Shown here: in pieces, positions 24,676 to 32,716 of the stretch
Numbering within the stretch: the first letter of the stretch is position 1
Layout of the letters: every line of letters begins with the position of its first letter
Source: Acidimicrobiia bacterium
Lineage (GTDB): Bacteria; Actinomycetota; Acidimicrobiia; Acidimicrobiales; Bin134
DNA length: 64,000 nucleotides
Direction of reading: 5' to 3'
Assembly (NCBI GenBank): GCA_022822905.1
Contig: JAJDYE010000014.1
Coordinates: forward strand, 1-64,000
Notes under the pieces: generated by a model
Database searches by the model: none
The model's input: only the letters and a program-made list of their open reading frames with translations
Told to the model about the DNA's origin: nothing
Position numbers and translations under genes: made by a program

Positions 24676-25548
24676 GTGGCCGACGTGAGCGTGTGTGCAT
24701 TCATCGGACTGGGCAATATGGGCTTCCCCATGGCGGGCCATTTGGTGGCCGCCGGCCATGAGGTGCGGGTGTTCAACCGGACGGCCTCGGTGGCTGAGCA
24801 CTGGGGCGAGCAGCATGGCGGGACCGTGGCCGCCACCCCGGCCGAGGCGGCCGACGGGGCCGAGTTCGTGTTCACCTGCGTGGGGGCCGACGACGACCTG
24901 AGGGCGGTGGTGCTGGGCGACGACGGGGCCTTGGGGACGATGCCTGCCGGCTCGGTGCTGGTGGACCACACCACCGCATCAGCCGAAGTGGCCCGGGAGC
25001 TGGCCGAGGTGTGCGCCGGTCGGGGGATCGGCTGGCTGGACGCCCCCATCTCCGGCGGCCAGGCCGGGGCCGAGAACGGCGTGCTCACCGTGATGTGCGG
25101 CGGTGAGCCCGAGCACTTCGAAGCCGCCCGCCCGGTGATCGACGCCTATTCCTCGGCGGTCACCCTCATGGGACCGGCGGGGAGCGGCCAGCTCACCAAG
25201 ATGGTCAACCAGATTCTGTGCGCCGGCGCCGTGCAGGGCGCGGCCGAGGCGCTGGCCTTCGGCGAGCGGGCCGGCCTCGACATGGAAAAGGTGCTGGCCG
25301 CCGTCACCAAGGGCGCAGCCGGCTCCTGGTACCTCCAGAACCGAGGCCACACCATGGTGGCCGACGAGTTCGACTTCGGCTTCGCCATCGACTGGATGAT
25401 CAAAGACCTAGGCCTAGTAGCCGACGCCGCCGCCGAACTCAACGCCCCCATCCCCCTGGTAGAACTCTGCCAGCACTACACCCAAGAGACGGCGGCGCTT
25501 GGCGAAAACCGCCTAGACACCACCGCCATAATCCGCCGCTACCGCTAG
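24676..25548 (+). CDS. NAD(P)-dependent beta-hydroxyacid dehydrogenase (3-hydroxyisobutyrate dehydrogenase-like)
   Basis: The protein has 290 residues from the GTG at 24676; a GTG at 24685 would also serve. The Rossmann motif FIGLGNMGFPMA begins at residue 9. Signature regions follow: VDHTTASAEVARELAE, WLDAPISGGQAGAENG and GSGQLTKMVNQI, with the catalytic Lys. The C-terminal helical domain carries FDFGFAIDWMIKDLGL. It oxidises a short beta-hydroxy acid. It is divergent from the amidohydrolase/aldolase operon and may use a related substrate. Confidence 0.92.
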   Translation: MADVSVCAFIGLGNMGFPMAGHLVAAGHEVRVFNRTASVAEHWGEQHGGTVAATPAEAADGAEFVFTCVGADDDLRAVVLGDDGALGTMPAGSVLVDHTTASAEVARELAEVCAGRGIGWLDAPISGGQAGAENGVLTVMCGGEPEHFEAARPVIDAYSSAVTLMGPAGSGQLTKMVNQILCAGAVQGAAEALAFGERAGLDMEKVLAAVTKGAAGSWYLQNRGHTMVADEFDFGFAIDWMIKDLGLVADAAAELNAPIPLVELCQHYTQETAALGENRLDTTAIIRRYR

Positions 25549-25554
25549 CGGCGG
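25533..25554 (+). terminator. GC-rich hairpin at the end of the dehydrogenase gene
   Basis: CCGCCGCTA and TAGCGGCGG form a perfect 9-bp stem around a CCGC loop. The stem includes the TAG stop codon and is followed by TTCAGTTCTT. It lies between convergent genes and can work for both. Confidence 0.65.
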
Positions 25555-25569
25555 TTCAGTTCTTAAGGA

Positions 25570-26703
25570 TCAAGACTCTCTGAGGCCGATGATCTCGGGA
25601 ATTTCAAGAAGATGAGGGAGCGTGTCGAGGGAGTAGGTGCGTCCTTCAGTGGCGATCACTACATCAACTAGGGCGTTCGGGCGTTCTGACCAGCCCTTGC
25701 CATCGACAACTGCGCAGGGAAGCAGACCGCGGTCCCTAGCAGCATCGGCAGCATTCTTGATGCGAGCAGCCTTATCTCGAGCCGTGCCTCCGTCTTCAGC
25801 CACCTTCGATTCGATGATCACCGTCGGAGATTCCTCGGGTAACACGAAATCGGGTCCAGGCGAAAGGCCGAATGTCTCTGAGGTTTGTGCAGCACCGGAA
25901 GCACCTGACCCTGATCGGTAGTACGGAATGTGATGATCGTCGAACAGGTCGGCGATGGGTTGCTCCAGCAGATTGTCACCTTTGACTTCGGAGTAGGCGT
26001 CTTGAACCTGCCGCCAGACCCCACCGACGTACCTCTGGTATAGGAGAGCCGAATACGGAACTCCGCCGGTTGACTCGGCAACCGTGTCCCAGCCATGCAG
26101 CGTGTCCCGTTTGTCGAGTTTGGAATGGAAGAAACCACGGGCTGATTCAGGCACCTGGAGGATGCTCCGGTCCATGACCGCGATAACTGCGGCAGCCACC
26201 GAACTGACCATCTCTGTTCGTTTGGCTGTTGCTTGCTCAGGTACTGGGCTGCGTTCGAATTTCTTGAGAGTTCCTCCCGAAGTGTTGGTTCCAGGCTGGG
26301 CAAGTTTCATGGCCCAGGCCAACTCGTTGTGAGTGAAGCCCAAGATCATCCGAAGCGGTGCCAGAGTCTCGGGCGCTTGTGTCAAGGCTGCTGTCAGGGT
26401 TGCTGCCGAGACGTCTGTGAAGTCGTTGGTGTGCTCAGCCAATCGCCGGTATGCCTCATCGAAAGCGACTTCGGTAGCCATGGCGTCGCCTTTGGGGATG
26501 TAGTGGAACGACGGCTGAGTCGCGGCCACATAGCTCTGTCCCAGAAGTGAGGCAGCCTCGTCTCTGGCCGATTCTGGCTGGCGTAGAAGTACCGCTACCG
26601 CTTGCCGTCGGATTGTGGGGTTGGCTGTAGTTCCGGCGTTGGCGAGGAGTTCTCGGTCTGAGTCAGTTAGCGACACGGAGCAGTCCCAGTTCTTCCTGGA
26701 CAT
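25570..26703 (-). CDS. Putative type II restriction endonuclease (PD-(D/E)xK)
   Basis: The protein has 377 residues if started at the ATG at 26703, which overlaps the methyltransferase 3' end by 41 bp; a GTG at 26676 is an alternative. A nuclease motif is visible as PD at residues 284-285 and ExK at 298-300 within GPDFVLPEESPTVIIESK. Residues 117-152 (LRMILGFTHNELAWAM ... TLKKFERS) resemble an XRE-type helix-turn-helix, unusual inside a restriction enzyme. The adjacent DNA methyltransferase strongly supports the assignment. I cannot name the recognition site. The GC content is lower than the flanking metabolic genes. Confidence 0.75.
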   Translation of the reverse strand: MSRKNWDCSVSLTDSDRELLANAGTTANPTIRRQAVAVLLRQPESARDEAASLLGQSYVAATQPSFHYIPKGDAMATEVAFDEAYRRLAEHTNDFTDVSAATLTAALTQAPETLAPLRMILGFTHNELAWAMKLAQPGTNTSGGTLKKFERSPVPEQATAKRTEMVSSVAAAVIAVMDRSILQVPESARGFFHSKLDKRDTLHGWDTVAESTGGVPYSALLYQRYVGGVWRQVQDAYSEVKGDNLLEQPIADLFDDHHIPYYRSGSGASGAAQTSETFGLSPGPDFVLPEESPTVIIESKVAEDGGTARDKAARIKNAADAARDRGLLPCAVVDGKGWSERPNALVDVVIATEGRTYSLDTLPHLLEIPEIIGLRES

Positions 26704-27580
26704 GATCGCTTGCCAGGCGTTCCTTGGCGACTGCTGCGTATTCGGCGTGCAATTCGATCCCACCGGATTTGCGGCCGTGTCGACGGGCGACGGCGACAGT
26801 AGTACCCGATCCAGCAAATGGGTCAATGACGATCCCATCGGGCGGACAGGCCACCTTGACAAAAAACTCGGCTAGGCCCTCCGGCATGACTGCGGTGTGT
26901 TGCCCGGCAGGGCCCTTGTGCTGGTTGTAGGTCTGGCCAACGGTGATCACGTTCCCAGGATCAGCCCCACCTCGGCCGTAGGTCCGAGTACGGTCTCGAC
27001 CGAACCCGGCGTCGGTGTTTCGGCGGCCATTCTTGTCCTTGAGCCGCCGGTTGATCTCAGCCTCATCCGCTCGGTACGGCACCCGCACTGAATCCAGGTC
27101 GAAGTAAGGACCAGGGCCTTTAGTGAAGTGGTACACGTACTCGAAGGCATCTTTGGTGCGAGGCCCGAACCGACCGGGGATGGCGTTTGGCTTGCTCCAG
27201 ATGTACGTCTCCGTCCACCGCCACCCCATGTCTTGCAAAGCGATCACCAGTTGGTACACATACGGATGGCGCTGCCCCCGCAGCGGCCCCGACTTAGCCA
27301 CCCGGTTCTTGATGTTGAGCACGAATGACCCAGTCTCCTTGGTAGCACTGAGCATGGCCTCCGCAAACGGCAGGAACCACTCCACATAGCTGTCCGGGCT
27401 GATCTTGGAGTACGACCGAGCATCGGCATACGGCGGCGACATGAAGAACAAGTCCACTGAGTTCTGCGGCAACCTCGGCAGCCACTCAGCAGAGTCCCCC
27501 CAAACCACCCCCTCCTCAAGCAGCAAAGCCAGCGCCTCACCCTCACCCAAAGGTGGTACCGGAGCCGTCTGACCTGCCAT
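26663..27580 (-). CDS. DNA methyltransferase, probable N4-cytosine type (beta-class order)
   Basis: The protein has 305 residues. The catalytic motif SPPYADARSY lies near residue 48, after GDSAEWLPRLPQNSVDLFF. The AdoMet-binding motif DPFAGSGTTVAVARRHGRKSGG is near the C-terminus. This catalytic-before-AdoMet order is the beta class, and SPPY is typical of N4-cytosine enzymes, although N6-adenine cannot be excluded. The middle has a variable region with KPNAIPGRFGPRTKDAFEYVY. It protects host DNA from the overlapping nuclease. No good Shine-Dalgarno precedes the ATG at 27580, so the message may be leaderless. Confidence 0.92.
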   Translation of the reverse strand: MAGQTAPVPPLGEGEALALLLEEGVVWGDSAEWLPRLPQNSVDLFFMSPPYADARSYSKISPDSYVEWFLPFAEAMLSATKETGSFVLNIKNRVAKSGPLRGQRHPYVYQLVIALQDMGWRWTETYIWSKPNAIPGRFGPRTKDAFEYVYHFTKGPGPYFDLDSVRVPYRADEAEINRRLKDKNGRRNTDAGFGRDRTRTYGRGGADPGNVITVGQTYNQHKGPAGQHTAVMPEGLAEFFVKVACPPDGIVIDPFAGSGTTVAVARRHGRKSGGIELHAEYAAVAKERLASDHVQEELGLLRVAN

Positions 27581-27669
27581 AACTAGAGAATACCCACCCC
27601 CAGTGACACCTTTGTGATCCCTCGCGAATCAGCCACCAGGGATACGCGCCTCCATTGGGCGCCAATCGA

Positions 27670-27990
27670 CTATCCGGCGTACTTGAGGTGGGAGGGGGTG
27701 AAGTCGTCGACGAACAGCATGATCTCCCCGGGATCCAGCGGCTCGTCGTTCGGTTCGAGGTCCAGAGGCTGCACGCCTTCTAGCACTGCTCCTAGCTTGG
27801 CGGCACGCAGGGGCTCGGTCGGCGGTTCGAACGAGAAAAACCCCTCGTCATCTGTGATGGTCTCCAACGTCGAAGCTTCGCCATCAGTTGTCTGGACCGC
27901 CAGCCACACCACAACCTCAGCGGTGGGGGCCTTGCCGGTTACCCCGACAAGTCGCCCGTTCAGGGTTGGAGGCGTGGTGTAGTCCGACAT
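27670..27990 (-). CDS. Small carboxypeptidase-regulatory-like (beta-sandwich) protein
   Basis: The protein has 106 residues from the ATG at 27990. The central segment NGRLVGVTGKAPTAEVVVWL ... TDDEGFFSFEPP resembles the prealbumin-like regulatory fold (Gly-x-Val ... T-D-x-x-G-x-F-x-F). A short acidic tail follows. No signal peptide is visible. It sits between the restriction-modification pair and the ATPase gene, and its role is unknown. Confidence 0.5.
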   Translation of the reverse strand: MSDYTTPPTLNGRLVGVTGKAPTAEVVVWLAVQTTDGEASTLETITDDEGFFSFEPPTEPLRAAKLGAVLEGVQPLDLEPNDEPLDPGEIMLFVDDFTPSHLKYAG

Positions 27991-28043
27991 CGCCCTTATT
28001 GTGGCATGGGTGCTTTGGTGGCCGAAAACAACGACTGGGGCGG

Positions 28044-29297
28044 TCAGTTGGACCACAGGCAGCTGATGGGACGCATGTGGAGCCGGTCATCCAGGGTTAC
28101 GGCGTAGGGGCCGGTGTGAAGGAGGATTCCGCCTCGGAAGCTGTCGGGGGACACGGTGTCGAGCTGGTCTCGTAGCCATCGGAGATGCGCCATGTGCTTT
28201 GCAGTCGGAGAGCTGGTGGCCTTGATTTCCACTGCAACAACATCGTCGTTGTCGGCCTTGATTATGAGGTCGATTTCGCGGTCTTTGTGGTCGCGGTAGT
28301 GAGAGAGCGTGTAAGCCCGGACAGATGCCGAGAGCTGTCGAGCGATCTCGTTGACCGCAAAGGTTTCCAACAGTGGTCCAGTAGCGGGGTTGGTAGGAGA
28401 GGCGAGGGCATTGGCATCCGTTCCGAGCAGGCTTGCGGCCAGCCCGGAGTCGGTTATGTGGAATTTGGGTCGCCGGGCCGTGCTGGCGGTGAGACTCCGG
28501 GACCATGCGGGCAGTTCGTGGACGAGGAATACGGTTTGAAGCCATTCGAAGTAGTTGGTGATTGCCTGACGGCTAATTCCTAACTGCCGGGATGCGTCGG
28601 AGATGTTGACCGGGCTGCTGGTTAGCCCGGCGGTCCATCTCAGCAGTGGTGCCAGTGCCGACGACTTGCGAATATCGGTTAGCGCGGCGATGTCGCGTTG
28701 GATGACGGTCTCCACGTACCCCTGGAACCAGCGCCGCCGCTGGCCGGGATCGAGGTTGACCACTTCGGGATATCCGCCTCGACACACTCTCTCCAGATAG
28801 TCGGCTCGGTTGAGGCTGGAAGCAGGGGCTGGGTTCGGGCTGCTCTCGAACCAACGGCCGATCTCATCCGGTGACGAGTCGGCAATCTCGGCCTCGGAGA
28901 GTGGCCAAAGCCGGAAGATCTGAACCCGCCCTGCGAGGGATTCGCTGATTTGCGGAACGGTCAGGAAATTGGTGGATCCGGTGAGGATGAACCGTCCTGG
29001 TGTCGCCTCCTCATCGACCAGTTGCTTGATGGCATACACCAGCCTGTCGCCGCCGCGCTGGGCCTCATCCACTACCAGGGGGTAGCGCTGGTTGTTGAGG
29101 AATGTCGTCGGGTCGTCGAGTATGCCCTCCCGCAATTCCTCGTTGTCCATCGACAGGTAGGTGCCGCCGCGAGCTTCGGCGATCATCCGGGCAAGGGTGG
29201 TCTTGCCGCTTTGGCGAGCGCCATGGATCATGACCACGCGAGCCCATTCCAGCGTCTCTTCGATCAGGGGCTGGATCTGTCGTCGAACGAGGCCCAT
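28044..29297 (-). CDS. DUF4143 ATPase (AAA-like with C-terminal nuclease-like domain)
   Basis: The protein has 417 residues. Walker A is GARQSGKTT near residue 26, and Walker B is PLVVDEAQRGGDRL. The sensor region is FILTGSTNFLTVPQISESLAGR, followed by the winged-helix segment ISDASRQLGISRQAITNYFEWLQ. The C-terminal DUF4143 part has FAVNEIARQL and REIDLIIKADNDDVVAVEIKA, which matches a PD-(D/E)xK-like D...ExK pattern. Such proteins are common in variable genome regions. The function is not established; a defence or toxin-like role is inferred only from the neighbouring restriction system. Confidence 0.88.
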   Translation of the reverse strand: MGLVRRQIQPLIEETLEWARVVMIHGARQSGKTTLARMIAEARGGTYLSMDNEELREGILDDPTTFLNNQRYPLVVDEAQRGGDRLVYAIKQLVDEEATPGRFILTGSTNFLTVPQISESLAGRVQIFRLWPLSEAEIADSSPDEIGRWFESSPNPAPASSLNRADYLERVCRGGYPEVVNLDPGQRRRWFQGYVETVIQRDIAALTDIRKSSALAPLLRWTAGLTSSPVNISDASRQLGISRQAITNYFEWLQTVFLVHELPAWSRSLTASTARRPKFHITDSGLAASLLGTDANALASPTNPATGPLLETFAVNEIARQLSASVRAYTLSHYRDHKDREIDLIIKADNDDVVAVEIKATSSPTAKHMAHLRWLRDQLDTVSPDSFRGGILLHTGPYAVTLDDRLHMRPISCLWSN

Positions 29298-29425
29298 CGC
29301 CCGATCATAACATCAACATTACAAACTCTACCTAGGATATATTGCAAATCCCACCAAAGATAGATAACAGATTCCTCTCTCGCTAGTTCATAACTTCTTC
29401 TTGGTAATTTGCCCCACAGAAGTGC

Positions 29426-30250
29426 TCAGTAGAGGGATTCGCCGCCGGCTGCGCTGCTGGTATCGGTATTGCCGCTTAGGGCGTCTAGGACGGATTGGCG
29501 GTGGGTGGTTACACCGGCGGAGAGGGCGGCGTTGTCGGCGGTGACGGTTACCAGGCGGAAGCCCTGTTCGACGCGGGTGGGGGTGAGCGTGGGGGTGGAG
29601 TGGATGCCGGGGACTACGCCGTGGGTCTGGCAGGCGGCCACGATGGCGGCCAGAGCTTCATCGAACGTTGCATCGCCGTCGTTGTTGCCGGGGGGGAGGC
29701 CCAGGCTGACCGACAGGTCGGCGGGGCCGACGTACACGGCGTCCACCCCGGGGGTGGACACGATGTCGTCCAAGTTCTCCAGCGCGGCCACCGTCTCCAC
29801 CATGGGGATGCACTTCACGGCCTGGTTGGCTCCGGCGAAATAGCCCGGTCCGTCGCGCAGCGCCACCCGGGTGGGGCCGAAGCTGCGTGATCCCTCGGGG
29901 GCGTAGCGGCACGACCGCACCGCGGCCTCGGCCTCTTCCCGGCTGTTGACCATGGGGATGATGATGCCCATCGCCCCGGCGTCCAGCACTCGGCCGATGA
30001 TGCCCTGCTCATTCCACGGCACCCGCACCACCGGTGTGGCCGTGCCCAAGTCGATGGCCATCAGCATCGCCAGCGCGTCGGAGTAGTCGGCCAGGCCGTG
30101 CTGCATGTCGATGCACACATAGTCGAACCCGGCCCGGGACATAACCTCACAGCTCATCGCCGTGGGCAACCCTGCCCAGGCACCCAGCGCGGGGCGCCCC
30201 GAAGCAAAGGCCTCGGCCAGCGGATGGGAAGCGGATGCAGCGTCGCTCAT
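29426..30250 (-). CDS. HpcH/HpaI family aldolase
   Basis: The protein has 274 residues. Family motifs are GAWAGLPTAMSCEVMSRAGFDYVCIDMQHG, PVVRVPWNE, AGAMGIIIPMVNSREEAEAAVRSCRYAPEGSRSFGP, CIPMVETVAALENLDDI and VDAVYVGPADLSVSLG. The conserved Arg, Glu and Asp metal and pyruvate residues are present. It cleaves or forms 2-keto-hydroxy acids to give pyruvate and an aldehyde, a step often following aromatic ring cleavage. It is upstream of an orphan substrate-binding protein gene on the same strand. Confidence 0.93.
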   Translation of the reverse strand: MSDAASASHPLAEAFASGRPALGAWAGLPTAMSCEVMSRAGFDYVCIDMQHGLADYSDALAMLMAIDLGTATPVVRVPWNEQGIIGRVLDAGAMGIIIPMVNSREEAEAAVRSCRYAPEGSRSFGPTRVALRDGPGYFAGANQAVKCIPMVETVAALENLDDIVSTPGVDAVYVGPADLSVSLGLPPGNNDGDATFDEALAAIVAACQTHGVVPGIHSTPTLTPTRVEQGFRLVTVTADNAALSAGVTTHRQSVLDALSGNTDTSSAAGGESLY

Positions 30251-30303
30251 GGCCGCAACCGTATCCCCCGATGTGGGGGCTCGGTCAGTTCAGATTCGCC
30301 TGC

Positions 30304-31794
30304 CTAGGGGGTGGCGTCTCGCATCGGGCCGATCGGGACCAATTCACCCCGTGCGCCCCGATCCGGGTCTTGCGCCAAGAGTTGGAAGGAGTCGTTGCTG
30401 GAGAGCTTGTCGGCCCCCAACGATGCGTAGGGCTGGCCGGCAATCGAGAACTCTCCAATGTTGGCGATGGCCTCAGCGAAGGTCTCGTGGGTCAGGATTG
30501 GCCCGGCCGCGGTGGCCAGCAACTCGAAGAGCTGGAAGAACCGGCAGTGGGCGGACAGGCTGGTATACCAAAGCGGTTCGCCCTCTTCGAGGGTGTTGGG
30601 GTGCTTGATCTCGATATCGGGATGTCTTGCATTGAACGCGTCCAGGCATTCCTTGAACCGGGGATCGGTCTCGTATATCTGGGACCCGGTCATGGCCCCC
30701 ACGGTGATCACGCCTCTAGCGTCCTCGGGTTCGACGTTGGCCCCGATGTTGCTGCCTAGCCCGGAGGCGTCGGTGGCCCAGATGTCCACCTCAAGGCCAT
30801 TGAGTGCGGCATTCGAAATGCCGGCCGAGACGTTGCCAACCAGCAAGAGCGTGTCGGTTCCGGCGGCTCGGATGCGCTCTGATAGCGCGGCCCACTCTTG
30901 GTTCTGGGCGATGAGATCAGCCACCTGGGAGGAGGTTGCGACTTCGAGCACCGGCTCGACTCCATGTTCCCGCAGCAGGTCGGCCACTTGTTCGAGTTGC
31001 GGGGCCGCAGAAAGGTCGGCGACTACCGCAATCGATCTTCCCTGGAGCATTCCCTCTGCTTCGAGCAAGGTGAACAGGGCACCGGTACTGACTTCGCGCG
31101 TCACCCGCTCGTTGACCCAGGGCGCCCGAGCGTCGGCCAGGCGATCAGGGGTGATGGTTCCCCCTACGAGGATCGTTTCTTGGGTGCCGACGATGCAGGT
31201 GTTGGCCACTTCGGCCGGGCCGAGGAACCCGAACAAGATTGCGAATACCTCGTTGTCCTCGGTCAGCCGCAGACACGCCGCCTCGGCCTCGGTGGCGCCA
31301 ATGGGGTTGTACTTGTCCACGAGGACTTCGACTCGGCGTCCGTTGATGCCGCCCCGCTCGTTGATGTCATCGGCCAGCGCTCGGATCACCAGCTCTTGGT
31401 CGCCCCAGGTGGCCGGGGAGAAGCCGAGCTCAACCAGTTGTTCGATGTCCAGATGGGTGACGCCGATGGTGATGGTGTCGGCGGTGACCCCTCGCCACGT
31501 GGCGGTCAGCTCGATCTCCGGCTCCGGCTCCTCAGTGGGTGCCGGCTGGAACTCGGGTGCCTCCTCCTCTTCCGGGGCCTCTTCGGGGGCCTCCGGCTCG
31601 TCTTCTTCAGAGGCGTCTGCGGGGGCTTCCGGCTCAGGCTCCGGCTCGGGCTCGGCCGGGGCCTCGGTGGCCGGCGCCGGGGCGGGGGCTGGAGCGTCGG
31701 CATCGCCTTCGTCGTCGTTGCCGCCACACGCCGCGGCCACCATGGCCAGCGCCATGAGCATCGCAATCAGCCAGCGCATCTTCTTGGTCAACAT
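30304..31794 (-). CDS. ABC transporter substrate-binding lipoprotein (branched-chain amino acid type)
   Basis: The protein has 496 residues from the ATG at 31794, with GAGGGGG upstream. Residues 1-23 form a lipoprotein signal peptide with the lipobox VAAAC, Cys at 23. Residues 26-95 are an unusually long Pro/Ala/Glu linker. The binding domain contains ITIGVTH, ADDINERGGINGRRVEVLVDKYNP, CLRLTEDNEVFAILF and a later GVITVGAMTG. It matches the Peripla_BP_6 family that binds amino acids, amides or aromatic acids. No permease or ATPase gene lies nearby, so its partner is elsewhere or it acts alone. Confidence 0.9.
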   Translation of the reverse strand: MLTKKMRWLIAMLMALAMVAAACGGNDDEGDADAPAPAPAPATEAPAEPEPEPEPEAPADASEEDEPEAPEEAPEEEEAPEFQPAPTEEPEPEIELTATWRGVTADTITIGVTHLDIEQLVELGFSPATWGDQELVIRALADDINERGGINGRRVEVLVDKYNPIGATEAEAACLRLTEDNEVFAILFGFLGPAEVANTCIVGTQETILVGGTITPDRLADARAPWVNERVTREVSTGALFTLLEAEGMLQGRSIAVVADLSAAPQLEQVADLLREHGVEPVLEVATSSQVADLIAQNQEWAALSERIRAAGTDTLLLVGNVSAGISNAALNGLEVDIWATDASGLGSNIGANVEPEDARGVITVGAMTGSQIYETDPRFKECLDAFNARHPDIEIKHPNTLEEGEPLWYTSLSAHCRFFQLFELLATAAGPILTHETFAEAIANIGEFSIAGQPYASLGADKLSSNDSFQLLAQDPDRGARGELVPIGPMRDATP

Positions 31795-31867
31795 CGAATT
31801 CCCCCTCAATTCTGGGTGAACCTTCGGCACCGCAGCAGCCCCACGGCCGCTGTCTTGGCTCAGGGGA

Positions 31868-32716
31868 TCATATTCGATCAGGAATGACCGGTCTCCCTGA
31901 GCGGGCAACCGGATATTGCCGGCTGGGATCATCGCAGGGCTCCCGGCCGGTGGTCGGCCCGGCCGCCGGATCGCCGGTGAGCAGCTCGGCCCCGGCGGGG
32001 GCGTATTGGAGGATGTAGGACTTGCGGACTCCGTCGGTGGTGTTGGGGCCGGTTAGGTGCGGGGTGAGCGAAGAGAACACCACGGCACCCCCGGCGGGGA
32101 CTGGGGCGGCCACCGGGTTCTCGCATTGCTCGAAGCACTCGAAGCCCAGGGGATCGACGTAGGTGTGGGCCAGCGTCCCGTGGAGGTGGACGCCGGGCGC
32201 CACCCAGGGGCAGCCGTTTTCGATGGTGGCGTCGTTGAGGGCCAGCCACACCGTGAGGTACTGCTGCGGCTCGATGAAGGTGTATCCGTTGTCCTGGTGC
32301 CAGGGGAACCGGCGGGGCTTCTCGGGCTTCTTGTACACGGCCTGGTCCCAGTACAGGTTCGCGTCAGGGCCCACGAGGTCGAGGCACACCGCGCCGATGC
32401 GGGGATCGGCGGCCACTTGGCGCAGGGTGTTGGAGCGGGCCACCAGGTGGGGTGTGAAGGTGATGGCCCCGGCCTCGGCGATCATCAGCCGCTCGCCCTC
32501 GATGGACCTCAGCCCGGCCTCGGTCTCGGCCTCGATGGCGTCGATCTCCTCGGTGATGGCGGCGATGGTGTCGGCGTCGAGCAGGTTGTCCATCACGAAG
32601 AACCCCTGGCGGTTGAACGCCTCGGTCTGCTCGGAGGTGAGCGCCGCCGGCGTAGTGGTGGCCGGCTGCCAGGCGAAGTCCTGGTTCCACGGATGCAGGG
32701 AGTAGGTGCTGCTCAT
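31868..32716 (-). CDS. Phytanoyl-CoA dioxygenase (PhyH) family protein, copy 1
   Basis: The protein has 282 residues from the ATG at 32716, which overlaps the arabinofuranosidase stop as ATGA. The iron site HxD is WHQDNGYTF, the distal His is in SSLTPHLTG, and the 2-oxoglutarate Arg is in GVRKSYILQY. A QGFFVMDNLL segment marks the N-terminus. It is expected to hydroxylate an alkyl position using Fe(II), O2 and 2-oxoglutarate. The substrate is unknown and need not be phytanoyl-CoA. Confidence 0.9.
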   Translation of the reverse strand: MSSTYSLHPWNQDFAWQPATTTPAALTSEQTEAFNRQGFFVMDNLLDADTIAAITEEIDAIEAETEAGLRSIEGERLMIAEAGAITFTPHLVARSNTLRQVAADPRIGAVCLDLVGPDANLYWDQAVYKKPEKPRRFPWHQDNGYTFIEPQQYLTVWLALNDATIENGCPWVAPGVHLHGTLAHTYVDPLGFECFEQCENPVAAPVPAGGAVVFSSLTPHLTGPNTTDGVRKSYILQYAPAGAELLTGDPAAGPTTGREPCDDPSRQYPVARSGRPVIPDRI

